A stretch of DNA of 64,000 bases from Pseudomonas sp. S09G 359 (GTDB taxonomy: Bacteria > Pseudomonadota > Gammaproteobacteria > Pseudomonadales > Pseudomonadaceae). Both the position numbers and the translations under genes were made by a program. The stretch is from positions 4,121,501 through 4,185,500 of the forward strand of contig NZ_CP025263.1 in NCBI RefSeq assembly GCF_002843605.1, in the 5' to 3' direction. How positions within the stretch are numbered: position 1 is the first letter of the stretch; each line of letters starts with the position of its first letter. Below, piece by piece: positions 34,753-44,852 of the stretch. A model generated the notes under the pieces. The model was not told the origin of the DNA. It did not search any database and was given only the letters and a program-made list of their open reading frames with translations.

Positions 34753-35214
34753 TTAACCGCGCAGGGCCTTGAGCTTGGCCAACACCCCTTCCGCCGTCTG
34801 CTCACCCATCAACTGTTCCCGCACCTTGCCCTTGTCATCAATGATGTAGGTCACCGGCAATGCCTCGCTGCGCGGAATATCGAAGATGCCATCCGGGTTC
34901 TGCGCCAGCACCGTGAACTTGATCCCCAGCTTGTCGCTGGCGGTTTTGAGTTCCTCGCCCTGCACGTTGTCGAAGTTGACCCCGAACACCCCCACGCCCT
35001 GCCCTTTCAGTTGCTCTGCCAAGGCGTTGAGCTCGGGGATTTCCGTGCGGCAGGGGCCACACCATTCGGCCCAGTAGTTGACCACCAGCCACTGCTTGTC
35101 GAGGCGTTCGGCCGCGACTTTCTGGCCGTTCTGGTCTACGCCGTAATCATTACCGCAGCCGCTGAGCAGCAGGGTTGTGATGATCGCCAATGCACCGATC
35201 AGTCGCCTTGTCAT
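34753..35214 (-). CDS. TlpA/ResA-like thiol-disulfide redox lipoprotein
   Basis: The 153-residue protein starts MTRRLIGALAIITTLLLSGC (lipobox LLSGC, Cys20), then a thioredoxin fold with active site WCGPC (51-55) and cis-Pro ALPVTYII. It is a periplasmic, membrane-anchored thiol reductase, probably for maturation of c-type cytochromes or other exported proteins. It stands alone and converges on the META gene across a REPIN. Confidence 0.9.
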   Translation of the reverse strand: MTRRLIGALAIITTLLLSGCGNDYGVDQNGQKVAAERLDKQWLVVNYWAEWCGPCRTEIPELNALAEQLKGQGVGVFGVNFDNVQGEELKTASDKLGIKFTVLAQNPDGIFDIPRSEALPVTYIIDDKGKVREQLMGEQTAEGVLAKLKALRG

Positions 35215-35329
35215 GGGGTATTCCTTCGCAAAAATGAACGTTGGCTGCGACCTATCGCCTCTAACGGTTTAAGGACAGGGTGCAGCGTGGGTAGAATACC
35301 CGCCACCTTACGCAAGATGCGACCCGCAC

Positions 35330-36682
<1,353 letters not shown>

Positions 36683-36698
36683 TCTACAAGGCCTTCGC

Positions 36699-36849
36699 GG
36701 CAAGTGGGCTTGTTATGGCAAGTGGGCGGGCTTGTTGTGGCAAGTGGGCTTGTTGTGGCGAGCGGGCTTGCCCGCGTTGGAGTGCGCAGCGCTCCCAAAG
36801 ATCTTGGGGCCGCTGCGCAGCCCAACGCGGGCAAGCCCGCTCGCCACAA
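36699..36849. repeat. Short tandem units leading into a REPIN
   Basis: From 36699 to 36753 three imperfect copies of GGCAAGTGGGCTTGTTGT (one with a four-base GCGG insertion) precede a full REPIN at 36754-36849, which begins TGTGGCGAGCGGGCTTGCCC and ends with its mirror. The short units look like degenerate copies of the REP left arm. A partial copy (GCCCGTTCGCCACAACAG) follows on the right. Confidence 0.75.
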
Positions 36850-36910
36850 CACGCCCGTTCGCCACAACAGCGCTGTCACCAAACCAAGCTCTGTCACCCA
36901 TAAACACTAA

Positions 36911-37582
36911 TCAGTGGTTGACCGTGTACGCCAACATCATCGACAGCTGACACATCGGCCGCCCGCTCTCGGCGTGCCATTGATTGAACGCGCCCTGCAC
37001 CGTCGCCAGGTCGCGCAGGCTGGTGGGCGCCTTGTCGACGATCTTCTGCGCGTTCAAGGCGGCTACCACGTCATAACTCGGCACAAAAGTGTCCTTGCCG
37101 ACCATGCGCAAAAAGCGTGGCGCCGACAGCCCGCCCAACTGGTGGCCGTGCTTGCTCAGGTATTTCCACAGCCCGACGATATCGGTCACCGGCCAGTCGG
37201 CGATAAATGCGCCGAAACTGCCCTTTTCCTGCGCGATATCGAGGATCATCTGCGCGTTGCGCGGCACGCTCTTGAGCTTGCCCAGGTGACGAATGATGCG
37301 CGTGTCCTGCATCAGGCGCTCCAGGTGCTCAGCGCCCATCAGCACCACCTTTTCCGGGTCGAAACCGAAGAACACCTGCTCGAACGCTGGCCACTTGGCA
37401 TCCACCACACTGTGTTTCAGCCCGGCACGAAACACCCGCAGCGCCAGGGTCGACAAGTAGCGATCATCACTGATCTTGCGCAGTTGCGCCGGGGTCTTGG
37501 CGGCCGGCAGATGGGCTTCCAGCTCGGCAGCTGAACCGAAGCGGTTCAGACAATATTCGTGCAGCCACTTGTAATCGCGCAT
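36911..37582 (-). CDS. DNA-3-methyladenine glycosylase I-like protein
   Basis: The 223-residue protein starts MRDYKWLHEYCLNRFGSAAE and belongs to the Tag (helix-hairpin-helix glycosylase) family by the central RVFRAGLKHSVVDAKWPAFE block and later IADWPVTDIVGLWKYLS. The N-terminal Cys/His zinc-binding residues of E. coli Tag are absent, so it is a divergent branch and its substrate range is uncertain. It would remove alkylated purines from DNA. Confidence 0.8.
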   Translation of the reverse strand: MRDYKWLHEYCLNRFGSAAELEAHLPAAKTPAQLRKISDDRYLSTLALRVFRAGLKHSVVDAKWPAFEQVFFGFDPEKVVLMGAEHLERLMQDTRIIRHLGKLKSVPRNAQMILDIAQEKGSFGAFIADWPVTDIVGLWKYLSKHGHQLGGLSAPRFLRMVGKDTFVPSYDVVAALNAQKIVDKAPTSLRDLATVQGAFNQWHAESGRPMCQLSMMLAYTVNH

Positions 37583-37608
37583 GCCCTCTCCTGGCAATTG
37601 AATTGAAA

Positions 37609-37628
37609 ACGGCGCCCGCAAGCGCCGT
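37609..37628 (-). terminator. Terminator downstream of ttcA
   Basis: On the minus strand a stem ACGGCGC/GCGCCGT with a six-base loop is followed by TTTTCAATT, just after the ttcA stop. Confidence 0.7.
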
Positions 37629-37649
37629 GTGTCAGAGCGTTGGAATCGC

Positions 37650-38474
37650 TTAGAGGTTCACAACATTGACGAAGCGCGAAGCGGCGCTCTCATCGATTTT
37701 CAGGCTGGTGAAGTCGAACAGGTTGCGGTCGGCCAATTGCGACGGCTGCACGTTCTGCAGGCTGCGGAAGATGCTTTCGGTACGGCCCGGGGTCTTGCGC
37801 TCCCAGTCCACCAGCATCTCCTTGACCACCTGGCGCTGCAGGTTTTCCTGGGAGCCACACAGGTTGCAGGGGATGATCGGGAACTGCTTGAGGTCGGAGT
37901 AGGCCTGGATGTCCTTCTCGTTGCAATACGCCAGCGGGCGGATCACCACGTTGCGCCCGTCATCGGCACGCAGCTTGGGCGGCATGGCCTTGAGCGAGCC
38001 GTTGAAGAACATATTGAGGAAGAACGTCTCGACGATATCGTCGCGGTGATGCCCCAGGGCCATCTTGGTTGCGCCGATCTCATCGGCAAAGGTGTAGAGC
38101 GTGCCACGGCGCAGGCGTGAGCACAGCGAGCAGGTGGTCTTGCCTTCCGGAACCAGTTCCTTGACCACCGAGTAGGTGTCTTTTTCGACGATGTGGTAAT
38201 CGACACCCAGCTCTTTGAGGTAGGCCGGCAGCACATGCTCGGGGAAACCCGGCTGCTTCTGGTCCATGTTGACGGCGACGATCTCGAATTTGATCGGCGC
38301 GACCTTTTGCAGGTGCAACAGCACGTCGAGCATGGTGTAGCTGTCTTTGCCGCCCGAGAGGCAGACCATGACCTTGTCGCCGTCCTCGATCATGTTGAAA
38401 TCGGCGACCGCTTCACCGGCCAGGCGGCGCAGGCGTTTTTGCAGTTTGTTCTGGTTGACCGTAAGAGTGCCCAT
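37650..38474 (-). CDS. ttcA: tRNA 2-thiocytidine biosynthesis protein TtcA
   Basis: The 274-residue protein starts [20 protein letters not shown]. It has the PP-loop SGGKDS (40-45), a CxxC in [12 protein letters not shown] and another in [14 protein letters not shown] that bind a 4Fe-4S cluster, and the [11 protein letters not shown] signature. It thiolates C32 of selected tRNAs. The start at 38474 is chosen by family length; the longer frame upstream covers a REPIN. Confidence 0.96.
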   Translation of the reverse strand: MGTLTVNQNKLQKRLRRLAGEAVADFNMIEDGDKVMVCLSGGKDSYTMLDVLLHLQKVAPIKFEIVAVNMDQKQPGFPEHVLPAYLKELGVDYHIVEKDTYSVVKELVPEGKTTCSLCSRLRRGTLYTFADEIGATKMALGHHRDDIVETFFLNMFFNGSLKAMPPKLRADDGRNVVIRPLAYCNEKDIQAYSDLKQFPIIPCNLCGSQENLQRQVVKEMLVDWERKTPGRTESIFRSLQNVQPSQLADRNLFDFTSLKIDESAASRFVNVVNL

Positions 38475-38545
38475 GGCGCTTGGATCCGCTGGAGGTGTGT
38501 GACGAAAAGCCGGGTATTTTATCGCTAAGACTGGCCGAGATCCAA

Positions 38546-38634
38546 TGTGGGAGCGGGCTTGCTCGCGAAAGCGCTGTACCTGTGATGAATGTATCAACTG
38601 ACACGACGCTTTCGCGAGCAAGCCCGCTCGCACA
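38546..38634. repeat. REPIN (GTGGGAGCGGGCTTGCTCGC type)
   Basis: An inverted pair starting TGTGGGAGCGGGCTTGCTCG and ending CGAGCAAGCCCGCTCGCACA, with about 50 bases between the arms, sits upstream of ttcA. Its arms differ from those of the neighbouring REPINs. Confidence 0.85.
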
Positions 38635-38838
38635 TTTCCAATCGCGCCTTGCCTGACAGACCTCACCGCGATTAGCGCCAATGTTTACAGTGCAATTCGC
38701 TCTAAAGCCCTACAGTTTTTCCGGTCATCCCTTCCTATACTGCGACTTGAGGTCGCACATATATCCAGACCTTTGCGGCCATTTGGCCCGTGGGCGCTCC
38801 GATGGGGGGCGATGGTAATTACGACAGGAGTGACTGGC

Positions 38839-39441
38839 ATGATCCATCACGTCGTGGGGCTTTTTACCCATCCCGACCAGGAATGGCGGGAAATCCGTGG
38901 CGATAAAGAAGAAAGCATCAGCCACATGTACCTCACTCATACCTTGATTCTCGCGGCGATCCCCGCCGTGTCCGCCTTTATCGGCACCACCCAGGTCGGC
39001 TGGGTCATCGGCAACCGCGCGCCGGTGATGCTGACCCAGGAAAGCGCCCTATGGATGACCATCATGTCGTACGCGGCCATGCTCGGCGGCGTGGCGGTCA
39101 TGGGCGCGTTCATTCACTGGATGGCCCGCACCTACGACGCCAACCCCAGCATGGCGCGCTGCGTGGCCTTTGCCACCTATACCGCGACGCCGCTGTTTGT
39201 CGGCGGGCTGGCGGCGCTGTACCCGCATATGTGGCTAGGCATGGTGGTGGGCACCGCAGCGATTTGCTACACGGTGTACCTGCTTTACGTGGGGCTGCCG
39301 ACCTTCATGAACATCGACCCGGACGAGGGTTTCCTGTTTTCCAGCTCGGTGCTGGCCGTGGGCCTGGTGGTATTGGTGGCAATCATGGCGTTTACCGTGA
39401 TCGTCTGGGGCCTGGGTGTTGGTCCGATCTACACAAACTGA
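38839..39441 (+). CDS. YIP1-family inner-membrane protein
   Basis: The 200-residue protein starts MIHHVVGLFTHPDQEWREIR, with CAGGAG eight bases upstream. It has a short cytoplasmic head that is characteristic of this family in Pseudomonas and five membrane helices (AIPAVSAFIGTTQVGW, IMSYAAMLGGVAVMGAFIH, and three more). Its role is unknown; I recall it as a widespread conserved membrane protein in the genus. Confidence 0.85.
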   Translation: MIHHVVGLFTHPDQEWREIRGDKEESISHMYLTHTLILAAIPAVSAFIGTTQVGWVIGNRAPVMLTQESALWMTIMSYAAMLGGVAVMGAFIHWMARTYDANPSMARCVAFATYTATPLFVGGLAALYPHMWLGMVVGTAAICYTVYLLYVGLPTFMNIDPDEGFLFSSSVLAVGLVVLVAIMAFTVIVWGLGVGPIYTN

Positions 39442-39458
39442 GTCGATAACGCCCAAGG

Positions 39459-39482
39459 CAAAGCCACCGCAAGGTGGCTTTG
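39459..39482 (+). terminator. Terminator after the YIP1-family gene
   Basis: A stem CAAAGCCACC/GGTGGCTTTG with a GCAA loop follows the stop by 17 bases. The T-run is short. Confidence 0.65.
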
Positions 39483-39569
39483 TGCGTTATGCATGACCAT
39501 TCGGCGCCTGACAGATTCGGAAACACCCAGCTTTGCGGCATACTGGGCGCCTCTGGAGATATGTACAGC

Positions 39570-40064
39570 ATGCCCGAGCAACTCAATACCCGCGTCGAAG
39601 ATTGTTTCCTACAAGCCGAATCCTTTTTCAAACGAAGCTTTAAACGCCCGCAGGTCAGCCTCAAGCTGCGGGGCCAGAAGGCCGGTGTCGCGCATTTGCA
39701 CGAAAACCTGCTGCGTTTCAACCCACAGCTTTACCGTGAAAACAGCCAACATTTCCTCAAACAGACCGTGGCCCACGAAGTGGCGCACCTGATTGCCCAC
39801 CAATTGTTTGGCGAGCGCATCCAGCCCCATGGCGAGGAATGGCAACTGATCATGCGCGGGGTCTATGAACTGCCGCCGGACCGTTGCCATACCTATGAGG
39901 TCAAGCGGCGCCAGGTGACCCGTTATATCTACCGTTGCCCATGTGCCGATAGCGACTTTCCGTTTTCGTCACAGCGGCATGGCATGGTGGCTCAGGGACG
40001 AAGGTATTTGTGTCGGCGGTGCCGGCAGACCTTGGTGTTTACCGGGGAAACCCGGGTGGAATAA
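39570..40064 (+). CDS. SprT-family zinc metalloprotease-like protein
   Basis: The 164-residue protein starts MPEQLNTRVEDCFLQAESFF. It has the zincin motif HEVAH (69-73) with a third ligand His in IQPHGEEW, and a C-terminal zinc ribbon (YRCPC ... CRRC). Bacterial SprT proteins resemble the protease domain of Spartan, which degrades DNA-protein crosslinks, but their bacterial role is not settled. All ligands are intact. Confidence 0.92.
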   Translation: MPEQLNTRVEDCFLQAESFFKRSFKRPQVSLKLRGQKAGVAHLHENLLRFNPQLYRENSQHFLKQTVAHEVAHLIAHQLFGERIQPHGEEWQLIMRGVYELPPDRCHTYEVKRRQVTRYIYRCPCADSDFPFSSQRHGMVAQGRRYLCRRCRQTLVFTGETRVE

Positions 40065-40084
40065 TGGCCTCATCGCCAGACCAG

Positions 40085-41248
40085 TCACCCAATCACCTTG
40101 GCCTGCCGCAGCTCGATGATTCGCTGCGGGCTCAACCCTAACTCCCCCAACACTTCATCACTGTGCGCCCCCACCGCCACACCAATATGCCGAGGCGCCG
40201 GCAACCCCTCTGAAAATTTCAGCGGGCACGCTATCTGCGCCTGGGTCGAACCATCGCCCCTGGGCACCTGGCTGACCACCTCCCGCGCCTTCAACTGCGG
40301 GTGCTGCAGCGCCTCGCTCAAATGCAACACCGGCTCCACGCATGCATCCACCCCGGCAAACAGTGCACACAGTTCCTCAAAGCTGCGCTTTTCAAACTCG
40401 ACCTGCAGCGCCTGCTTGAGGGCTGGACCCAGGCCCAGCGCCGCCAACTCCGGCCGCCCCAGCGCCGCGCACAACCGTTGCATAAACGCCGGTTCCAAGC
40501 TGCCGACCGACATCCAGCGCCCATCCCGCGAGCGGTAATAATCGTAGAAACTGCCGCCGTTCAGCACATGGCTTTCCCACTCCGGTTCCACCCCGCAGGC
40601 CAGGTAGCCCGCGCCGGCCATCGCATTCAGGCTGAACGAACAGTCGGTCATGCTCACATCCAGGTACTGCCCCACCCCGCTCTGTTGCCGCGCGATGACC
40701 GCCGCCAGCAACCCCACCACGGCATACAGCGACCCACCGCCGACATCCGCCACCTGCACGCCCAAAGGCAACGGGCCGGTGTCGCGGCGCCCGGTGTAGC
40801 TGGCCACACCGGCCAGCGCCAGATAATTGATATCGTGCCCGGCGCGGTCCTTATAGGGGCCGGTCTGGCCGTAACCGGTAATCGACACATAAATCAGCCG
40901 CGGGTTGATCGCCTTCAACGCCTCATACCCCAGCCCCAGGCGCTCCATCACCCCGGGTCGGAACTGCTCCAGCACAATGTCGTAGTCCTTGACCAACTCA
41001 CGCACGATCTCCAGCGCCTCGGCCTGCTTGAGGTCCAGCGCCAGGCTGCGCTTGTTACGATTGAGGTAGGCATGGCTCGCCGACGTGCCGTGATCGTGGG
41101 GCGGCAGCACGCGCAGCAGGTCCATGCGCGTAGGCGACTCGATACGTAGCACCTCGGCGCCCATGTCGGCCAGCATCAGGGAGGCAAAGGGGCCAGGCAG
41201 CAGGGTGGAAAAATCCAGCACTTTAAGGGACGCCAAGGGACCTGACAT
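40085..41248 (-). CDS. CaiB/BaiF family CoA transferase
   Basis: The 387-residue protein starts MSGPLASLKVLDFSTLLPGP. Family motifs are GPFASLMLADMGAEVLRIE, LEQFRPGVMERLGLGY, and RAGHDINYLALAG, which holds the catalytic Asp. Type III CoA transferases move CoA between carboxylic acids. This one resembles alpha-methylacyl-CoA racemase/formyl-CoA transferase relatives, and the acyl substrate cannot be deduced. It stands alone, divergent from tusD. Confidence 0.88.
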   Translation of the reverse strand: MSGPLASLKVLDFSTLLPGPFASLMLADMGAEVLRIESPTRMDLLRVLPPHDHGTSASHAYLNRNKRSLALDLKQAEALEIVRELVKDYDIVLEQFRPGVMERLGLGYEALKAINPRLIYVSITGYGQTGPYKDRAGHDINYLALAGVASYTGRRDTGPLPLGVQVADVGGGSLYAVVGLLAAVIARQQSGVGQYLDVSMTDCSFSLNAMAGAGYLACGVEPEWESHVLNGGSFYDYYRSRDGRWMSVGSLEPAFMQRLCAALGRPELAALGLGPALKQALQVEFEKRSFEELCALFAGVDACVEPVLHLSEALQHPQLKAREVVSQVPRGDGSTQAQIACPLKFSEGLPAPRHIGVAVGAHSDEVLGELGLSPQRIIELRQAKVIG

Positions 41249-41405
41249 GGAGACTCCATTTCCGTTCCGAATACCCACAGACTAGGCAGCCTGGCGCCCG
41301 TCGGCAATCGCCGGAACAGTCACCAACTGTGACCGTTTTGATCACGGCGGGCTTTTTCGCGCAGGCGGCTTTATCATTGGCCCACGTTTGCTTGCAGAGT
41401 GTTCC

Positions 41406-41798
41406 ATGAAGTTTGCAATTGCTGTGTTTTCCGCCGCCCATGCACCCTCATCGCGCCGCGCCCTGCTGTTCGCCAGGGCGGCGTTGGCGGGCGGGCATGA
41501 GATTGTGCGGCTGTTTTTCTATCAGGACGGCGTCTACAGCGCCGCCAACAACATTGTCGCGCCCCAGGACGAGCAGGACATTGCCCGCCAATGGCGCGAG
41601 CTTGTCAGCCAGCATCAGCTCGACGGCGTGGTGTGCATCGCCGCGGCCTTGCGCCGTGGCGTGCTCAATACCGAGGAAGCCACGCGCTATCAGCGCAGCG
41701 CGGTCAACCTGGAGGCGCCGTGGGCGCTGTCGGGCCTCGGGCAATTGCACGACGCGGCCCAGGCCGCCGACCGCCTGATCTGTTTTGGAGGGCCGTGA
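41406..41798 (+). CDS. tusD: Sulfurtransferase TusD
   Basis: The 130-residue protein starts MKFAIAVFSAAHAPSSRRAL. It is a DsrE-like subunit of the TusBCD sulfur relay; its catalytic Cys is probably the one in DGVVCIAAALRRG (about residue 78). It receives sulfur from TusA/IscS and passes it to TusE for 2-thiouridine at U34 of tRNA-Lys/Glu/Gln. It is first in a tight operon. Confidence 0.94.
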   Translation: MKFAIAVFSAAHAPSSRRALLFARAALAGGHEIVRLFFYQDGVYSAANNIVAPQDEQDIARQWRELVSQHQLDGVVCIAAALRRGVLNTEEATRYQRSAVNLEAPWALSGLGQLHDAAQAADRLICFGGP

Positions 41799-41799
41799 C

Positions 41800-42150
41800 A
41801 TGTCCAAATCCTTATTGGTGATCAGCCGCCAGGCACCGTGGTCCGGGCCGAGCGCGCGCGAAGCGCTGGATATCGTGCTGGCCGGCGGCGCGTTTGATCT
41901 GCCGATTGGCTTGTTGTTCATGGACGACGGCGTGTTCCAACTGGCGCCGCACCAAAACGCCAAGGCCGTGCAGCAAAAAGACCTCAGCGCCAACCTGCAG
42001 GCGTTGGGCCTGTTCGGCGTCGACGACGTGTTCGCCTGCCGCCACAGCCTGGCCGCCCGAGGCATGACGCCTCCCAGCGATGCGCAACCGTTGAGCAACG
42101 ACGAAATCTCCCAACTGATTGACCGTTACGACCAGGTGATGACCCTCTGA
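41800..42150 (+). CDS. tusC: Sulfur relay protein TusC
   Basis: The 116-residue DsrF-like subunit starts MSKSLLVISRQAPWSGPSAR and contains LFMDDGVFQLAPHQNAK, a family hallmark. It begins one base after the tusD stop codon and its stop overlaps tusB by one base, so translation is coupled. TusC is structural in the TusB2C2D2 heterohexamer. Confidence 0.94.
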   Translation: MSKSLLVISRQAPWSGPSAREALDIVLAGGAFDLPIGLLFMDDGVFQLAPHQNAKAVQQKDLSANLQALGLFGVDDVFACRHSLAARGMTPPSDAQPLSNDEISQLIDRYDQVMTL

Positions 42151-42428
42151 TGTCGACTTTACATGTGGTATCTCACTCGCCCTTTGCCGATAGCCGACTC
42201 GACAGCTGCCTGCGGGTATGCGCCAGCAAAGACGCGATTCTGCTCTGCGGCGACGGCGCCTACGGGCTGCACAGCCCGGCCCTGCACACCAAGGGCGTGA
42301 GGGTGCTTGTGCTGGCCGAAGACATGCAGGCGCGCAACCTGCCGCTGCCCGACTGGGCCGACAGCGTGGATTACCCAGGTTTTGTGCAATTGTCGATCGA
42401 CTACGACAAGGTCAACACCTGGCTATGA
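42150..42428 (+). CDS. tusB: Sulfur relay protein TusB
   Basis: The 92-residue DsrH-like subunit starts MSTLHVVSHSPFADSRLDSC and has AILLCGDGAYGL and the terminal IDYDKVNTWL. It completes the TusBCD heterohexamer. It overlaps tusC by one base and tusE by four. Confidence 0.93.
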   Translation: MSTLHVVSHSPFADSRLDSCLRVCASKDAILLCGDGAYGLHSPALHTKGVRVLVLAEDMQARNLPLPDWADSVDYPGFVQLSIDYDKVNTWL

Positions 42429-42760
42429 ACACCCTGACCGTAGGCGAACGCACCCTCGAACTGGACAAGGACGGCTACCTGGCCGACTTGAATGACTGGT
42501 CCGTCGACGTGGCCAACGCCCTGGCCGCAGCCGAATCCGTGGAACTGACCCCGGCCCACTGGGAAATCCTCGAATTGCTGCGCGCTTTTTATGCCGAGTA
42601 CCAGCTGTCCCCCGCCACGCGCCCGCTGATCAAGTACACCGCCTTGAAGCTGGGCGCGGAAAAGGGCAACAGCCTGCACCTCAACCACCTGTTCAATGGC
42701 ACTCCCGCCAAACTCGCCGCCAAGCTGGCGGGCCTGCCCAGGCCGACGAATTGCTTATGA
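42425..42760 (+). CDS. tusE: Sulfur carrier protein TusE (DsrC-like)
   Basis: The 111-residue protein starts MNTLTVGERTLELDKDGYLA. It keeps the penultimate catalytic Cys (PRPTNCL, Cys110) that takes the persulfide from TusD and delivers it to MnmA. The second DsrC cysteine is missing, as in true TusE. The ATG at 42425 overlaps the tusB stop and the stop overlaps trpD2. Confidence 0.95.
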   Translation: MNTLTVGERTLELDKDGYLADLNDWSVDVANALAAAESVELTPAHWEILELLRAFYAEYQLSPATRPLIKYTALKLGAEKGNSLHLNHLFNGTPAKLAAKLAGLPRPTNCL

Positions 42761-43758
42761 CCGACTTTGCCCCGCTGACCCTTGAAACCCCTGCCGAGCA
42801 CCCGTTTGCGCAGTTCGTGCGCATCCTGGGCAAAGGCAAGCGCGGCGCGCGCAACCTCACCCGCGAGGAAGCCCGCGAAGCCATGGGCATGTTGCTCGAC
42901 GAAAAAGTCGAAGACACCCAGCTCGGTGCGTTCTTGATGCTGCTGCGCCACAAGGAAGAAAGCCCGGAAGAACTCGCCGGCTTCACCGAAGCCGTGCGCG
43001 AGCGCCTCGACGCCCCGGCACTCAACGTGGACATCGACTGGCCGACCTACGCCGGCAAGAAACGCCACCTGCCGTGGTACCTGCTGGCGGTCAAATGCCT
43101 GGCGCAGAACGGCGTGCGCATCCTTATGCATGGCGGCGGCGCACACACGGCCGGGCGCTTGTACACCGAGCAGTTGCTCGCGGGCCTGCAGATTCCGTTG
43201 TGCCGTAACTGGCAGCAGGTCGAGGCCGCCTTCGAGCAAGGCAACCTGGCGTTTATCCCGCTGGGCGACTGGGCGCCGCAACTGCAACGCATGATCGACC
43301 TGCGCAACACCCTCGGCCTGCGCTCGCCGATCCATTCCCTGGCGCGCCTGCTCAACCCGCTGAGTGCACGTTGTGGCCTGCAGAGCATTTTCCATCCCGG
43401 TTACCAGGGCGTGCACCGCGACGCCAGCGGCTTGCTCGGCGATAACGTGATTGTGGTCAAGGGCGACGGCGGCGAAGTCGAAATCAACCCCGATACGCTC
43501 AGCCACTTGTATGGCACCACCGGCGGCGAGAGCTGGGACGAAGAGTGGCCTGCCCTCTCCGCCCAGCGCCACGTCAAGCCGGCAGCCCTGGAGCCCGAGC
43601 ATTTGAAGGCACTGTGGCGTGGCGAGGTCGAAGACAGCTACCCGCAACTGGCCCTGATCGCCACCATGGCCCTGGCCTTGCGCGGCCTCGGCCACCCACG
43701 TGAACAGGCCTTCGAATTGGCCCAACAATACTGGGACGCACGGGACAAATCGATTTAA
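42757..43758 (+). CDS. TrpD2/YbiB-family glycosyl-transferase-like protein
   Basis: The 333-residue protein starts MTDFAPLTLETPAEHPFAQF. It has the N-terminal helical domain (RNLTREEAREAMGMLLDEK) and phosphoribosyltransferase-like C-terminal domain (MHGGGAHTAGR, GVHRDASGLLGDNVIVVKGD) of anthranilate phosphoribosyltransferase relatives. YbiB of E. coli binds nucleic acids rather than anthranilate. It is the last gene of the tusDCBE operon, overlapping tusE by four bases. Confidence 0.9.
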   Translation: MTDFAPLTLETPAEHPFAQFVRILGKGKRGARNLTREEAREAMGMLLDEKVEDTQLGAFLMLLRHKEESPEELAGFTEAVRERLDAPALNVDIDWPTYAGKKRHLPWYLLAVKCLAQNGVRILMHGGGAHTAGRLYTEQLLAGLQIPLCRNWQQVEAAFEQGNLAFIPLGDWAPQLQRMIDLRNTLGLRSPIHSLARLLNPLSARCGLQSIFHPGYQGVHRDASGLLGDNVIVVKGDGGEVEINPDTLSHLYGTTGGESWDEEWPALSAQRHVKPAALEPEHLKALWRGEVEDSYPQLALIATMALALRGLGHPREQAFELAQQYWDARDKSI

Positions 43759-43846
43759 TCGATCATTTACGCCCGGACTTTGCGCTTTTAGTTCGAACTC
43801 ATCCCTTTAGACTGGACTCCAACGCTTATTAGCCAAGGAGCCAGTC

Positions 43847-44848
43847 ATGGGTTTGCTGATCGAAGGACACTGGAAAGACCAGTGGTACGAAAGTAGCGCA
43901 GATGGCGCTTTCCAGCGCGAACAGGCGCAACGCCGTCACTGGGTGACCGCCGATGGCCAACCTGGCCCCAGTGGCGAAGGCGGCTTCAAGGCCGAGGCCG
44001 GTCGCTATCACCTCTACGTCTCCCTCGCCTGCCCCTGGGCCCACCGCACCTTGATCCTGCGCAAGCTCAAAGGCCTGGAAAGCCTGATCGACGTGTCCGT
44101 GGTCAGTTGGCTGATGCTCGAAAACGGCTGGACCTTCGACAAAGCCCACGGCTCTACCGGCGACAAACTCGACGACTTCGCCTTCATGCACCAGCGCTAC
44201 ACCGCCGATACCGCCGACTACACCGGGCGCGTCACCGTGCCGGTGCTGTGGGACAAAAAGCTGAAGCGCATCGTCAGCAATGAATCGGCGGAGATCATCC
44301 GTATGTTCAACAGCGCGTTCAACGAACTGACCGGCAATACGCTGGATTTCTACCCCGAAGCGCTGCGCCCGACTATCGACGCGCTGAACGAACGCATTTA
44401 CCCCGCCGTGAACAACGGCGTCTACCGCGCAGGCTTTGCCACTTCGCAGGGTGCCTACGAAAGCGCATTTGATGATGTGTTTGCCGAACTGGACCACCTG
44501 GAACAACACCTGAGCGACCATCGCTACCTGGCGGGCGAATACCTGACTGAAGCCGACGTGCGCCTGTTCACCACGTTGATTCGATTTGATGCGGTGTATT
44601 ACAGCCACTTCAAATGCAACCTGCGCAGGATTGCGGATTATCCGAACCTGTCGAACTGGCTAAAGGAGATGTATCAGTGGCCGGGCGTGGCCGAGACGGT
44701 GGATTTTGAGCATATCAAGGGGCATTACTATGCCAGCCATCGGACGATCAATCCGACGGGGATTGTGCCGAAGGGGCCGTTGCTGGGGTTTGATGGTGAG
44801 CATGATCGCGACAAACTGAGCGGAAAATCGGTACTCGTTACCCAATGA
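43847..44848 (+). CDS. Glutathionyl-hydroquinone reductase (Xi-class GST, YqjG/PcpF-like)
   Basis: The 333-residue protein starts MGLLIEGHWKDQWYESSADG. The active-site Cys62 is in SLACPWAHRTLI, and the VVSWLMLENGWTF and NESAEIIRMFN motifs are typical of Xi-class enzymes, which reduce glutathionyl-hydroquinones. The C-terminal helical domain is complete (ADYPNLSNWLKEMYQWPGVA). The last 230 bases are the source of one part of the 374-bp tandem repeat downstream. Confidence 0.93.
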   Translation: MGLLIEGHWKDQWYESSADGAFQREQAQRRHWVTADGQPGPSGEGGFKAEAGRYHLYVSLACPWAHRTLILRKLKGLESLIDVSVVSWLMLENGWTFDKAHGSTGDKLDDFAFMHQRYTADTADYTGRVTVPVLWDKKLKRIVSNESAEIIRMFNSAFNELTGNTLDFYPEALRPTIDALNERIYPAVNNGVYRAGFATSQGAYESAFDDVFAELDHLEQHLSDHRYLAGEYLTEADVRLFTTLIRFDAVYYSHFKCNLRRIADYPNLSNWLKEMYQWPGVAETVDFEHIKGHYYASHRTINPTGIVPKGPLLGFDGEHDRDKLSGKSVLVTQ

Positions 44849-44852
44849 GCTC

